Source of the DNA: Candidatus Olsenella pullistercoris
GTDB lineage: Bacteria; Actinomycetota; Coriobacteriia; Coriobacteriales; Atopobiaceae
DNA length: 64,000 bases
Reading direction: 5' to 3'
NCBI GenBank assembly: GCA_019116525.1
Contig: DXBM01000044.1
Coordinates: 1-64,000, forward strand
Part shown: positions 15,910 through 23,620 of the stretch, piece by piece
How the letters are laid out: each line of letters begins with the position of its first letter
Position numbering within the stretch: position 1 is the first letter of the stretch
The notes under the pieces: generated by a model
What the model was told of the DNA's origin: nothing
Database searches by the model: none
What the model saw: the letters and a program-made list of their open reading frames with translations, nothing else
Program-made: the position numbers and the translations under genes

Positions 15910-16398
15910 TTACGCAACGTAGTGGTAGGCGATGCGGGGCGTCCCGTCCTCCACGTAGATCGTTCCGCGGCGAACAAACCCGCAGCGCTCGAACGTTCGC
16001 TGCATGGGGCGGTTGTCGGCGTGCGTGTCGGCGCGAAGGTTGTCATGCAGCCCACAGAGCCACGAGAGCATCCTCGTTCCCGCGCCATGACCGGCCTCAA
16101 GGACGGCAAGGCGGTGCATGACCCAGTACGGCTCGTCGTTGAGCCAGGGCTCGCCCTCGATGACGTCGTAGGTCGCGTCGGGTCCGGGCAGCGCGCTCAT
16201 CGCGGCAACAGGGCCCGCGCCTTCGTCTAGGACATAGAGCGCCCCGCGCTCGAGGTCCTCCTCGGCATCGACAAGCCCCGGGTAGTCCCCGGGCCACTGC
16301 GTGGGGTTGCCGTGGGCGTGCATGAACTCGCGCGCGGCATCGTAGATCCTGCAGATGCTCTCAAGGTCTGCGGCCGAGGCGGGCCGGATGCTGTCCAT
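15910..16398 (-). CDS. GNAT family N-acetyltransferase
   Basis: 162 residues of the GCN5-related fold. The N-terminus IRPASAADLESICRIYDAAREFM is a typical beta1-alpha1. VMHRLAVLEAGHGAGTRMLSWL is the acetyl-CoA pyrophosphate-binding region (a variant of R/Q-x-x-G-x-G/A), and PMQRTFERCGFVRRGTIYVEDG is the C-terminal beta-bulge and helix. Substrate is unknown; the family acetylates amines on small molecules or proteins. It is 2 bp from the stop of the downstream-lying epimerase gene, with both on the minus strand, so likely the second gene of a two-gene operon. Confidence 0.88.
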   Translation of the reverse strand: MDSIRPASAADLESICRIYDAAREFMHAHGNPTQWPGDYPGLVDAEEDLERGALYVLDEGAGPVAAMSALPGPDATYDVIEGEPWLNDEPYWVMHRLAVLEAGHGAGTRMLSWLCGLHDNLRADTHADNRPMQRTFERCGFVRRGTIYVEDGTPRIAYHYVA

Positions 16399-16400
16399 CC

Positions 16401-17288
16401 CTAGAAGGGCCTCATCGAGAAGGACCTCTCGCAGCGCTCGCCCGGCTCGAGCGTGATCGTGCCGCGCTTCTCCTCGAAGACATCCGACTCATCGTAGGCG
16501 GTGGCGCAGCCGACCCACGGCTCGATGGCAACGAACGGCGCGTCGGCGGAGGCGGTCCAGACGCCGAGGTAGCCGAAGCCCTCGAAGTCGAGCTCGACCC
16601 CGTGCCCGCTCTTCGTGCCGAGCAGCTTGACCGAGCGGCCCGGAACGTCGACGAAGACGACGGTCAGGAGGCGGTCGATGAGCTCGTGGGAGAGCGGCAG
16701 GCGGTCAGACCCCTCGAAGAGCCGGTGCATGCGAGAGAAGTCGTGCAGGCCCGCCTCGTCGATCGTGGGGACGTCGGCCGTCCACGGCTCCGGGAAGACG
16801 AGCTCGTAGTCAGAGAAACCCTCGCCCTCCCCTCCGGGAACGGGCACGTTGAAGGCGGGATGCCCCCCGAGCGTGAAGGGGAGGGGAACGTTCCCGGTGT
16901 TGGTGACCGCGTAGGTCTGCGTGAGGCGCCCGTCCGCAACCTCATAGCTCATGTTCAGCCTGAAGTCGAACGGGTATGCCGCGCGCGTCTCGTCCGTCGA
17001 GCAGAGCTCGAAGGTGACGCGAGCAGGGCCCTGCTCCACGACGCGGTGCTCGTAGAGGCGGGCTATGCCGTGGCGCTTGAGGCTTACCTCGCCTTGGGCG
17101 CTCTGCGCGTGGTCGTTCCGCAGGCAGCCCACGATGGGGAACAGCACCGGCGCGCGCCGCGACCACCAGCGCTCGTCGCCCTGCCAGAGGTACTCGCCCC
17201 CTCCAAGAGACAGGCTCATGAGCTGTGCGCCCATGGGGTCGACCGCTGCCGAGACCGTCCCGTCCGAGATGCTGACCAGCTTACCCAT
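16401..17288 (-). CDS. Aldose 1-epimerase family protein (LacX-like)
   Basis: About 295 residues. The galactose-mutarotase fold is shown by the N-terminal GAQLMSLSLGGGEYLWQGD, RRAPVLFPIVGCLRND, KRHGIARLYEH (catalytic-region His), and FTLGGHPAFNVP. The C-terminus has APFVAIEPWVGCATA. The family interconverts aldose anomers, but LacX-type members often have unknown sugars. I chose ATG 17288 because GGAGG lies 4 nt upstream; an in-frame start at 17318 lacks an RBS. It probably heads an operon with the GNAT gene. It is divergent from pckA. Confidence 0.88.
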   Translation of the reverse strand: MGKLVSISDGTVSAAVDPMGAQLMSLSLGGGEYLWQGDERWWSRRAPVLFPIVGCLRNDHAQSAQGEVSLKRHGIARLYEHRVVEQGPARVTFELCSTDETRAAYPFDFRLNMSYEVADGRLTQTYAVTNTGNVPLPFTLGGHPAFNVPVPGGEGEGFSDYELVFPEPWTADVPTIDEAGLHDFSRMHRLFEGSDRLPLSHELIDRLLTVVFVDVPGRSVKLLGTKSGHGVELDFEGFGYLGVWTASADAPFVAIEPWVGCATAYDESDVFEEKRGTITLEPGERCERSFSMRPF

Positions 17289-17397
17289 GCGTCCTCCAAT
17301 CGCGCTCCCAACTCTCAAAACTTTATCGCCCCGGCGCGTCCCGGCGCACGGACGCCCGCCAGAAGGGGCGGTTCGCGCGGCGAGCGTAACAGTGTGT

Positions 17398-17403
17398 CAT
17401 AAT
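17398..17403 (+). promoter_or_regulatory. Candidate -10 for pckA
   Basis: GTCATAAT in a GC-rich spacer about 80 bp before the pckA start. No clear -35. The 5' leader would be about 70 nt and shows no recognised riboswitch. Confidence 0.3.
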
Positions 17404-17480
17404 GGTTGAGGCTGCGCCGGCCCCATGTGACCGCGCCAACGCGTCATCGAACGGCGGGGAACCGCCTTGAGGAGGAACGC

Positions 17481-19082
17481 ATGATCATCGAGGAGCTTTC
17501 ACGTTACGGCATCGCGCACACTGAGGAGAAGACCGTCATCGACGCCTCTCCCGCCGTCCTCATTGAGACGGCCGTCGAGCGCGGCGAGGGCGAGCTCACG
17601 GGCACCGGCTCGCTCTCCGTTATCACCGGCCAGTACACCGGCCGCTCTCCCAAGGACCGCTTCATCGTGGACACGCCCGACGTCCACGACAAGATCGCCT
17701 GGGGCAACGTGAACGTTCCCTTCCCCGAGGAGAGCTACCAGCGCATCAAGAGCGAGGTCATCGGCCACCTCTCCGAGAGGCGCCTCTTCGTCGTCCACGG
17801 CCTCGCGGGCGCCGACCGCCGCTACTCCCGCAAGATCTGCGCCATCTGCGAGCTTGCGAGCCAGGCGCTCTTCGTCCACCAGATGCTCGTCCGCCCCACC
17901 GAGTCGGAGCTGCGCAACTTCGGCGACGCCGACTTCGTCGTCATGGCGGCGCCCACGCTCAAGCTTGACCCGGAGGTCCACGGCACCAACTCCGAGGCCG
18001 CCGTTCTCATCAACTTCCAGGAGAAGACGATCCTCGTCGTGGGCACCCAGTACTCCGGCGAGATCAAGAAGTCGATCTTCTCGGTCATGAACTACCTGCT
18101 CCCCGTTGAGGACCACGTGCTCACCATGCACTGCTCGTGCAACATGAACCCGCGCTCCCACGGCACCACGGTCTTCTTTGGCCTCTCTGGCACCGGCAAG
18201 ACGACCCTTTCCGCCGCAGAGGACCGCCTGCTCATCGGCGATGACGAGCACGGCTGGGCCGAGGACAAGGTCTTCAACATCGAGGGCGGCTGCTACGCCA
18301 AGACGATCAACATCACCAAGGAGACCGAGCCGCAGATCTGGGACGCCATCCGCTTTGGCTCCATGTGCGAGAACGTGGTCATCGACCCGGAGACCCGCGA
18401 GGCGGACTACTTCGACGACTCGCTGACCGAGAACGGCCGCGTCGCCTACCCCGTTGAGTTCGTCCCCGGCGCCGTTGCCAAGGGTCGCGCCAAGCGCACC
18501 CCCGACGTCGTCATCTTCCTCACGGCAGACGCCTTCGGCGTGCTGCCCCCGATCTCCAAGCTCGACCGCGACGCGGCCATGTACCACTTCATGACGGGCT
18601 TCACCTCCAAGGTCGCCGGCACCGAGCGCGGCATCAAGGAGCCCCAGCCCACGTTCTCCTCGCTCTTTGGCGAGCCGTTCATGCCGCTTGACCCCAACGT
18701 CTACGCGCAGATGCTCGGCGAGAAGATCGACGCCGGCGGCGTGCGCGTCTACCTCATCAACACCGGTTGGACCGGCGGCCCCTACGGGGTGGGCAAGCGC
18801 ATCAAGCTCGCCTACACGCGCAAGATGGTCGAGGCGGCGCAGTCCGGCATCATCGACGACTGCGAGTTCGTCCACGACGAGCGCTTCAACCTCGACGTTC
18901 CCACCACCTGTCCGGGCGTGCCCTCCGAGCTGCTCAACGCCCGCAACACCTGGGAGGACCGGGCTGCCTATGACGAGACGGCCGAGCGCCTCGCCCAGAT
19001 GTTCGTGGACAACGCCGAGAAGCGCCTCACCACGATGTCGCCCGAGGTCCGCGCTGCTGGCCCCAAGCCGATCAAGGGGTAG
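17481..19082 (+). CDS. pckA: Phosphoenolpyruvate carboxykinase (ATP)
   Basis: 533 residues. The phosphate-binding loop GLSGTGKTTLS is at 234-244, preceded by the substrate loop TGRSPKDRF (53-61). HCSCNMN, GDDEHGW (metal/nucleotide site, 253-259) and NTGWTGGPYGVGKRI are all present. It interconverts oxaloacetate plus ATP with PEP, CO2 and ADP. In fermenters it often runs toward oxaloacetate, feeding succinate and aspartate synthesis. ATG 17481 is chosen because AGGAGGAACGC immediately precedes it. It is monocistronic, with a strong terminator downstream. Confidence 0.96.
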   Translation: MIIEELSRYGIAHTEEKTVIDASPAVLIETAVERGEGELTGTGSLSVITGQYTGRSPKDRFIVDTPDVHDKIAWGNVNVPFPEESYQRIKSEVIGHLSERRLFVVHGLAGADRRYSRKICAICELASQALFVHQMLVRPTESELRNFGDADFVVMAAPTLKLDPEVHGTNSEAAVLINFQEKTILVVGTQYSGEIKKSIFSVMNYLLPVEDHVLTMHCSCNMNPRSHGTTVFFGLSGTGKTTLSAAEDRLLIGDDEHGWAEDKVFNIEGGCYAKTINITKETEPQIWDAIRFGSMCENVVIDPETREADYFDDSLTENGRVAYPVEFVPGAVAKGRAKRTPDVVIFLTADAFGVLPPISKLDRDAAMYHFMTGFTSKVAGTERGIKEPQPTFSSLFGEPFMPLDPNVYAQMLGEKIDAGGVRVYLINTGWTGGPYGVGKRIKLAYTRKMVEAAQSGIIDDCEFVHDERFNLDVPTTCPGVPSELLNARNTWEDRAAYDETAERLAQMFVDNAEKRLTTMSPEVRAAGPKPIKG

Positions 19083-19140
19083 TGCCCCGCGCGCAGTTCG
19101 CCTTGCCGCGCTGCCGTCCTGGCGCATGACTGACTGCTGA

Positions 19141-19194
19141 CCCGAGCCAAAGTCACGTCTCGAATCTCGATTCTGTGACTTTGGCTCGGGTTTT
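19141..19194 (+). terminator. Rho-independent terminator after pckA
   Basis: A 16-bp perfect stem (CCCGAGCCAAAGTCAC at 19141-19156 with its complement at 19175-19190), an 18-nt loop, and a TTTT run. It begins 59 nt after the pckA stop. Confidence 0.85.
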
Positions 19195-19238
19195 GTGTTG
19201 CGTCAGCAAATCTGTGCAGACTCCGATTGGCAATGATG

Positions 19239-19261
19239 TATAGTGCATGCAAAGTGCATGC
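19239..19261 (+). promoter_or_regulatory. Candidate -10 and autoregulatory operator of the TA pair
   Basis: GTGCATGC occurs twice (19243-19250 and 19254-19261) separated by AAA, and each half contains the palindrome GCATGC. TATAGT (19239-19244) could be a -10 overlapping the first repeat. This arrangement, immediately before the antitoxin RBS, fits a ribbon-helix-helix antitoxin repressor site. Confidence 0.55.
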
Positions 19262-19273
19262 GAGAGGAGCGAT

Positions 19274-19615
19274 ATGCCTGCATTGCAGATACGCGACCTT
19301 CCTCAGGGACTCTACGACGAGCTCAGGCTGCGTGCGGAGCGCGAGCACCGCAGTTTGGCCCAGCAGGCGACCGTTGCCATCGAGCAGCACCTGAGGCTGG
19401 TGCCGCCCACGGAGCAGCCTGCTCGCCCGCTCACCGAGGAGGAAGAGCGCCAGGCGCGCATCGCCAAGCGCAAGGCGATCTTCGCCCGGATTGACGCCAT
19501 GCCCAAGGTTGAGATTCCGGATGACTTTCCGGACATCGTAGAGATCATTCATGAGGGTAGGGAGGAGCGCCTTGATCGTATTGGACGCGAGTGCGGGCTG
19601 TGGCCTGACTCTTGA
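19274..19615 (+). CDS. FitA/VapB-like antitoxin
   Basis: 113 residues. The N-terminus PALQIRDLPQGLYDELRLRA followed by EREHRSLAQQATVAIEQHL is a ribbon-helix-helix DNA-binding domain of the FitA type. The C-terminal half is charged (EEEERQARIAKRKAIFARID) and would wrap the toxin. I chose ATG 19274 with GAGAGGAG upstream; an in-frame ATG at 19247 lies inside the operator. Antitoxin-toxin complexes of this class bind their own promoter. Base composition is lower in GC than nearby genes, suggesting acquisition. Confidence 0.82.
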   Translation: MPALQIRDLPQGLYDELRLRAEREHRSLAQQATVAIEQHLRLVPPTEQPARPLTEEEERQARIAKRKAIFARIDAMPKVEIPDDFPDIVEIIHEGREERLDRIGRECGLWPDS

Positions 19616-20033
19616 CCATCCCAAGGCAGAGGCACTTCGCGGCCTCATGCTTGAGGGCGAGAAGATCGCTGCTCCCGAGCTCTATCTCAGCGAGGTCATA
19701 CATGTAATGCAGAAGCTTGTTCGTGGAAACAGAATTTCCGACAAAGAGGCTGGGGAATACGCGAGAAAGGCCGTGTCGCTCGTTGATGAGTTTGTGCCGA
19801 TGTCAGGTCTCTACCAAGAGGCGCTGTCCGAATCCATCCGACTCAACCACTCCTCCTACGACCTCTTCTACTTCGTCCTCGCACGCAGGAACGCCGCGAC
19901 GCTCTTCACCATGGACCGACGCCTCATCGATCTTGCCATGAGAAACGGGCTCAATTGTGTCTTCGAGGCTGAGGTGGCTCCGGGGGAGAGCTGGACCATC
20001 CGTGCGGAGACCGAGGACGCCGCAAAGCTCTAG
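19572..20033 (+). CDS. PIN-domain toxin (VapC-like ribonuclease)
   Basis: About 153 residues. The PIN acidic residues are visible: Asp in IVLDASAG, Glu in LYLSEVIHVM, Asp in SSYDLFYFVLARR, and Asp in FTMDRRLIDLA. VapC toxins cleave tRNA or rRNA when freed from antitoxin. The TTG at 19572 is favoured because GGGAGGAG lies 4 nt upstream; ATG 19551 is the alternative. The gene overlaps the antitoxin by 44 bp, an unusually long overlap that enforces coupling. The codon usage is visibly less GC-biased than in flanking genes. Confidence 0.85.
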   Translation: MIVLDASAGCGLTLDHPKAEALRGLMLEGEKIAAPELYLSEVIHVMQKLVRGNRISDKEAGEYARKAVSLVDEFVPMSGLYQEALSESIRLNHSSYDLFYFVLARRNAATLFTMDRRLIDLAMRNGLNCVFEAEVAPGESWTIRAETEDAAKL

Positions 20034-20064
20034 GCCGCGACTCAACACGATGGACCAACAAAAT

Positions 20065-20107
20065 CGGCCCGGCTGCCTGTGCAACCGGGCCGCACGTGTG
20101 ACGTTTT
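20065..20107. terminator. Terminator between the toxin gene and pta
   Basis: CGGCCCGG (20065-20072) pairs with CCGGGCCG (20085-20092). A TTTTT run follows after a short gap on the plus strand at about 20103. The convergent position lets it serve the plus-strand TA operon and perhaps pta. Confidence 0.6.
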
Positions 20108-20125
20108 TCTCGCCGGGGCCTGGGG

Positions 20126-21112
20126 CTACTCGGCCATCTGCGCCTGGACGGAGGTGATGGCCACCACGCCCACGATGTCGTCGGCGGAGCAGCCGCGCGA
20201 GAGGTCGTTCACCGGCTTGGCGATGCCCTGCAGGATCGGGCCGTAGGCCTCGGCCTCGCCGAAGCGCTGGACGAGCTTGTAGCCGATGTTGCCGGTCTCG
20301 AGGTTGGGGAACACGAGGACGTTGGCGTGGCCTGCGACCTTGCTCTCCGGCGCCTTGAGCGCGGCGACCTCGGGAACGATAGCGGCGTCGAGCTGGAGGT
20401 CGCCGTCGATGGCGAGCTCGGGGGCCTTCTCCTTGGCGAAGGCCGTGGCCTCCTGGACCTTCTTGGCGGTGTCGCCGCCGGCGGAGCCCATCGTGGAGTA
20501 GGAGAGCATGGCGACCTTGGGCTCAACGCCGTCCATGAACGTGGCGAAGGAGTTGGCCGAGGCGATGGCGATCTCAGAGAGCTCGTCAGAGGTGGGGGCG
20601 ATGTTGAGGCCGCAGTCGGCAAAGACGAGGGTCCCGTTGTCACCGAACTGGGGCGTCTTGGTGCACATGACCATGAAGGCCGAGACGAGCTTGGTGCCCG
20701 GGGCCGTCTTCAGAATCTGGAGCGCCGGGCGCAGCGTGTTGGCGGTGGAGTGGCAGGCACCCGAGACCAGGCCGTCGGCGTCGCCCATCTTGACCATCAT
20801 GGTGCCGTAGTAGGTGGCGTCCATCATCTGGGCGCGGGCCTGCTCGATGGTCACGCCCTTCTTGGCGCGCAGCTCCGCGAACTTCTGGGCGTAGGCCTCG
20901 TGCTTGGGGGCGGTCGGCGAGGTCGGGTCGATGACGGTCACGCCCTCGACGTCAATCTTCGCCGGGTCGCCAAGGATGACGAGGTGTGCCAGGTCCTCGG
21001 CCACGATCTTGCGCGCGGCCTCGAGGGTGCGCGGGTCCTCGCCCTCGGGCAGGACGATCGTCTTCTTGTACGCCTTGGCGGCGGCCTTCATGCGGTCAAG
21101 AAACTCGCTCAT
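20126..21112 (-). CDS. pta: Phosphate acetyltransferase
   Basis: 328 residues, the short Pta class without the N-terminal DRTGG domain. KKTIVLPEGEDPRTLEAARK starts the fold; DGLVSGACHSTANTLRPALQI, SAFMVMCTK, FADCGLNIAPTSDELSEIA, MLSYSTMGSAGGDTAKKV and HANVLVFPNLETGNIGYKLVQRF are the conserved blocks. It exchanges acetyl-CoA and acetyl phosphate, upstream of AckA. ATG 21112 is chosen because AAGGAG lies 6 nt upstream. It is divergent from glf, with a TATAAT on its strand at 21208-21213. Confidence 0.95.
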   Translation of the reverse strand: MSEFLDRMKAAAKAYKKTIVLPEGEDPRTLEAARKIVAEDLAHLVILGDPAKIDVEGVTVIDPTSPTAPKHEAYAQKFAELRAKKGVTIEQARAQMMDATYYGTMMVKMGDADGLVSGACHSTANTLRPALQILKTAPGTKLVSAFMVMCTKTPQFGDNGTLVFADCGLNIAPTSDELSEIAIASANSFATFMDGVEPKVAMLSYSTMGSAGGDTAKKVQEATAFAKEKAPELAIDGDLQLDAAIVPEVAALKAPESKVAGHANVLVFPNLETGNIGYKLVQRFGEAEAYGPILQGIAKPVNDLSRGCSADDIVGVVAITSVQAQMAE

Positions 21113-21207
21113 GCTCAACTCCTTGCTCGGTGCTCCTCTTTCGACGGCGCGCCGCTGCCAAGGGCCGTTTTGTGGCCTTCGGACGGGCCTCGCGTGCGCC
21201 AACAGTC

Positions 21208-21231
21208 ATTATACGGTCGAGGTGCTAGAAT
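21208..21231. promoter_or_regulatory. Divergent promoter region of pta and glf
   Basis: On the minus strand TATAAT (21213-21208) faces pta; on the plus strand TGCTAGAAT (hexamer 21226-21231) faces glf. The -35 regions are poor for both. The two -10 boxes lie 18 bp apart, so the polymerase sites would overlap. Confidence 0.45.
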
Positions 21232-21306
21232 CGTGCGGAAGATTGGGCGAGCGCGTTGCCCGCACCGCCCTTGGGAACGGCGCTGCCGTACGCTGAGAGG
21301 ATTTCT

Positions 21307-22509
21307 ATGGGTATCGTGAACGGTCTGCCAGATGGTTTCTCGCCCGACCCCTATGACGCCGTCGTTGTCGGCGCGGGCTACGCTGGTGCCGTCTGCGCGC
21401 GCCGCCTGGCCGAGTCCTGCGGGTTCAAGGTCTGCATCCTCGAGCGTCGCGACCACATTGCCGGCAACGCCTATGACTACGTTGACGATGCCGGAATCCT
21501 CGTCCACAAGTACGGCCCCCACATCTACCACACCGTGAACGAGCGCGTGAACGAGTTCCTCTCGCGCTTCACCGAGTGGACCGACTACCAGCACAAGGTC
21601 CTTGCGAACATCCATGGCACGCTCATGCCGGTCCCGTTCAACCACCGCTCCCTCAAGCTCGCCTTCGGCGAGGAGAAGGGCGAGCGCCTCTACCAGAAGC
21701 TCGTTGCCACCTTCGGCGAGAACAAGAAGGTGCCGATCATGGAGCTTCGCGAGAAGAACGACCCCGAGCTCGTGGAGGTCGCCGACTACGTCTTTGAGAA
21801 CGTCTTCCTTCACTACACGATGAAGCAGTGGGGCCAGACGCCCGACCAGATTGACCCCTCCATCACGGGTCGCGTGCCCGTCTTCGTGGGCGACGACGAC
21901 CGCTACTTCCCGGGAGCCCCCTTCCAGGGGATGCCCGCCGAGGGGTACACGGCCCTCTTCGAGCGCATGCTCGACCATGACTGCATCGACGTCTTCCTTG
22001 GCGTGGACGCCCGCGACCTTCTCGAGGTCTCCGAGACGAGCGTCACGGTCTGCGGCCGCCCGTACGGGGGAGAGATCATCTACACGGGCCCGCTCGACGA
22101 GCTCTTTGGGCTCGACCTCGGCGCGCTGCCGTACCGCACGCTCGACATGGAGTTCGAGACGCTTGACGTCGACCAGTTCCAGCCGGTGGGCACCGTGAAC
22201 TACACCACGAGCGAGGACTTCACGCGCATCACCGAGTTCAAGAACATGACCGGCCAGGTTGCTCCCGGCAGGACCACGATCATGCGTGAGTACTCCAAGG
22301 CATACACCCCGGGCAGCGGCGAGACGCCGTACTACGCCATTCTCGAGGACGAGAACCTCGACCTGTACCGCCGCTACCGCGAGCGGGTGAGCGCCCTGGT
22401 GAACTTCCACTGCGTCGGCCGCCTCGCGGAGTACCGCTACTACGACATGGACGGCGTCGTTGCCTCGGCGCTCGAGCTCTGTGACGAGATCATCGCCCAG
22501 CACAACTAG
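21307..22509 (+). CDS. glf: UDP-galactopyranose mutase
   Basis: 400 residues. An FAD-binding dinucleotide fold (VVVGAGYAGAVCARRLAE) is followed by RRDHIAGNAYDY, HKYGPHIYHT (conserved His/Tyr of the UGM active site) and NYTTSEDFTRITEFKNMTGQ near the C-terminus. It converts UDP-galactopyranose to UDP-galactofuranose for cell-surface glycans. ATG 21307 with GAGAGG upstream. It is followed 9 bp later by a GT2 glycosyltransferase, the likely user of UDP-Galf or of a linked sugar. Confidence 0.95.
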   Translation: MGIVNGLPDGFSPDPYDAVVVGAGYAGAVCARRLAESCGFKVCILERRDHIAGNAYDYVDDAGILVHKYGPHIYHTVNERVNEFLSRFTEWTDYQHKVLANIHGTLMPVPFNHRSLKLAFGEEKGERLYQKLVATFGENKKVPIMELREKNDPELVEVADYVFENVFLHYTMKQWGQTPDQIDPSITGRVPVFVGDDDRYFPGAPFQGMPAEGYTALFERMLDHDCIDVFLGVDARDLLEVSETSVTVCGRPYGGEIIYTGPLDELFGLDLGALPYRTLDMEFETLDVDQFQPVGTVNYTTSEDFTRITEFKNMTGQVAPGRTTIMREYSKAYTPGSGETPYYAILEDENLDLYRRYRERVSALVNFHCVGRLAEYRYYDMDGVVASALELCDEIIAQHN

Positions 22510-22518
22510 GAAGCGCGC

Positions 22519-23553
22519 ATGAACAAGACCATCACCTTCGGCATCCCGTGCTACAACTCGGCTGCCTACATGGACCACTGCATCGAGTCCATCCTCGAGG
22601 GAACGGGCTACGCCGAGGACGTCGAGATCATCATCGTTGACGACGGCTCGGCCAAGGACGACACGCCCGCCAGGGCCGACGCCTGGGTGGAGCGGCACCC
22701 CACGATAATCCGTGCCATCCACCAGGAGAACGGCGGCCACGGCGCCGCGGTCATGCAGGCCGTTCGCAACGCGTCGGGCGTCTACTTCAAGAACGTCGAC
22801 TCCGACGACTGGGTCGACGCCGACGCCGTGCGCGCCCTTCTCGAGAAGCTGCGCTACTTCATCGGCCTTGGCGAGCACGTTGACCTCGTCATTACGAACT
22901 ACGTCTACGAGCACGTGGAGGACAACACGCGCAACGTCGTTGACTACCGTCATGTCCTGCCCGTGGACAAGGTGTTCACCTGGAACGACATGGGCCACTT
23001 CATGATGTGGCAGTACCTGCTCATGCACGCGCTCACCTATCGCGTGGACGTGCTGCGCGAGGCGAGGCTCGACATGCCCCCGCACACCTTCTACGTGGAC
23101 AACATCTACGCCTACGTGCCCTTCCCCAAGTGCCGTAGCATCTACTACCTCGACGTCGACGTCTATCGCTACTTCATCGGCCGCGAGGACCAGTCGGTCA
23201 ACGACAAGGTGCTCACGAGCCGCGTTGACCACTACTGGCGCGTCGCGCGCGTCATGATGCACGCCTACCACGTCTACGACGACATCTCGTCGGCAAAGCT
23301 GCGCAGCTACATGATGAACTACTTCACGATCATCATGGCGATCTGCTCCGTCTTCTCCAAGAAGAGCGACCGGCCCGACGCGATGGACGAGTTGCAGCGC
23401 CTCTGGGACGAGCTCAAGGCGTACGACCGGCGCATGTACCGTCGCGCGCGCCACGGCGTCGTGGGGCTTGCGACCAACCTGCCCGGCACCGTGGGCCGCG
23501 CGCTCACGCTGGCTGGCTATCGCGCCGCACAGAAGCTCGTGAAGTTCAACTAG
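22519..23553 (+). CDS. Family 2 glycosyltransferase
   Basis: 344 residues. GT-A fold: ITFGIPCYNSAAYMDHCIESIL, then IIIVDDGSAKDDT (nucleotide-binding Asp), and the metal-binding DSDDWVDADAV. The C-terminal half is Tyr/Arg-rich and ends with a helical GTVGRALTLAGYRAAQKL. No transmembrane segments, so cytosolic or peripheral. The direct pairing with glf suggests a role in galactofuranose-containing polysaccharide, though the donor cannot be read from sequence. Confidence 0.88.
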   Translation: MNKTITFGIPCYNSAAYMDHCIESILEGTGYAEDVEIIIVDDGSAKDDTPARADAWVERHPTIIRAIHQENGGHGAAVMQAVRNASGVYFKNVDSDDWVDADAVRALLEKLRYFIGLGEHVDLVITNYVYEHVEDNTRNVVDYRHVLPVDKVFTWNDMGHFMMWQYLLMHALTYRVDVLREARLDMPPHTFYVDNIYAYVPFPKCRSIYYLDVDVYRYFIGREDQSVNDKVLTSRVDHYWRVARVMMHAYHVYDDISSAKLRSYMMNYFTIIMAICSVFSKKSDRPDAMDELQRLWDELKAYDRRMYRRARHGVVGLATNLPGTVGRALTLAGYRAAQKLVKFN

Positions 23554-23571
23554 TCCCTCGCGCACGCGCTC

Positions 23572-23620
23572 ATTTGGGGACGTGCTTTTTCTCTCAGAGA
23601 GAAAGGGACAGGTTCGTGCC
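23572..23620. repeat. REP/MITE-like element, half copy
   Basis: The segment beginning ATTTGGGGACGTGC and continuing CTCTCAGAGAGAAAGGGA to GGTTCGTGCC matches one arm of the palindrome at 11271-11374. Here only one arm is present, filling the convergent gap between the GT2 stop and the P1 peptidase stop exactly. CTCTC/GAGAG can form a small hairpin. Confidence 0.7.
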
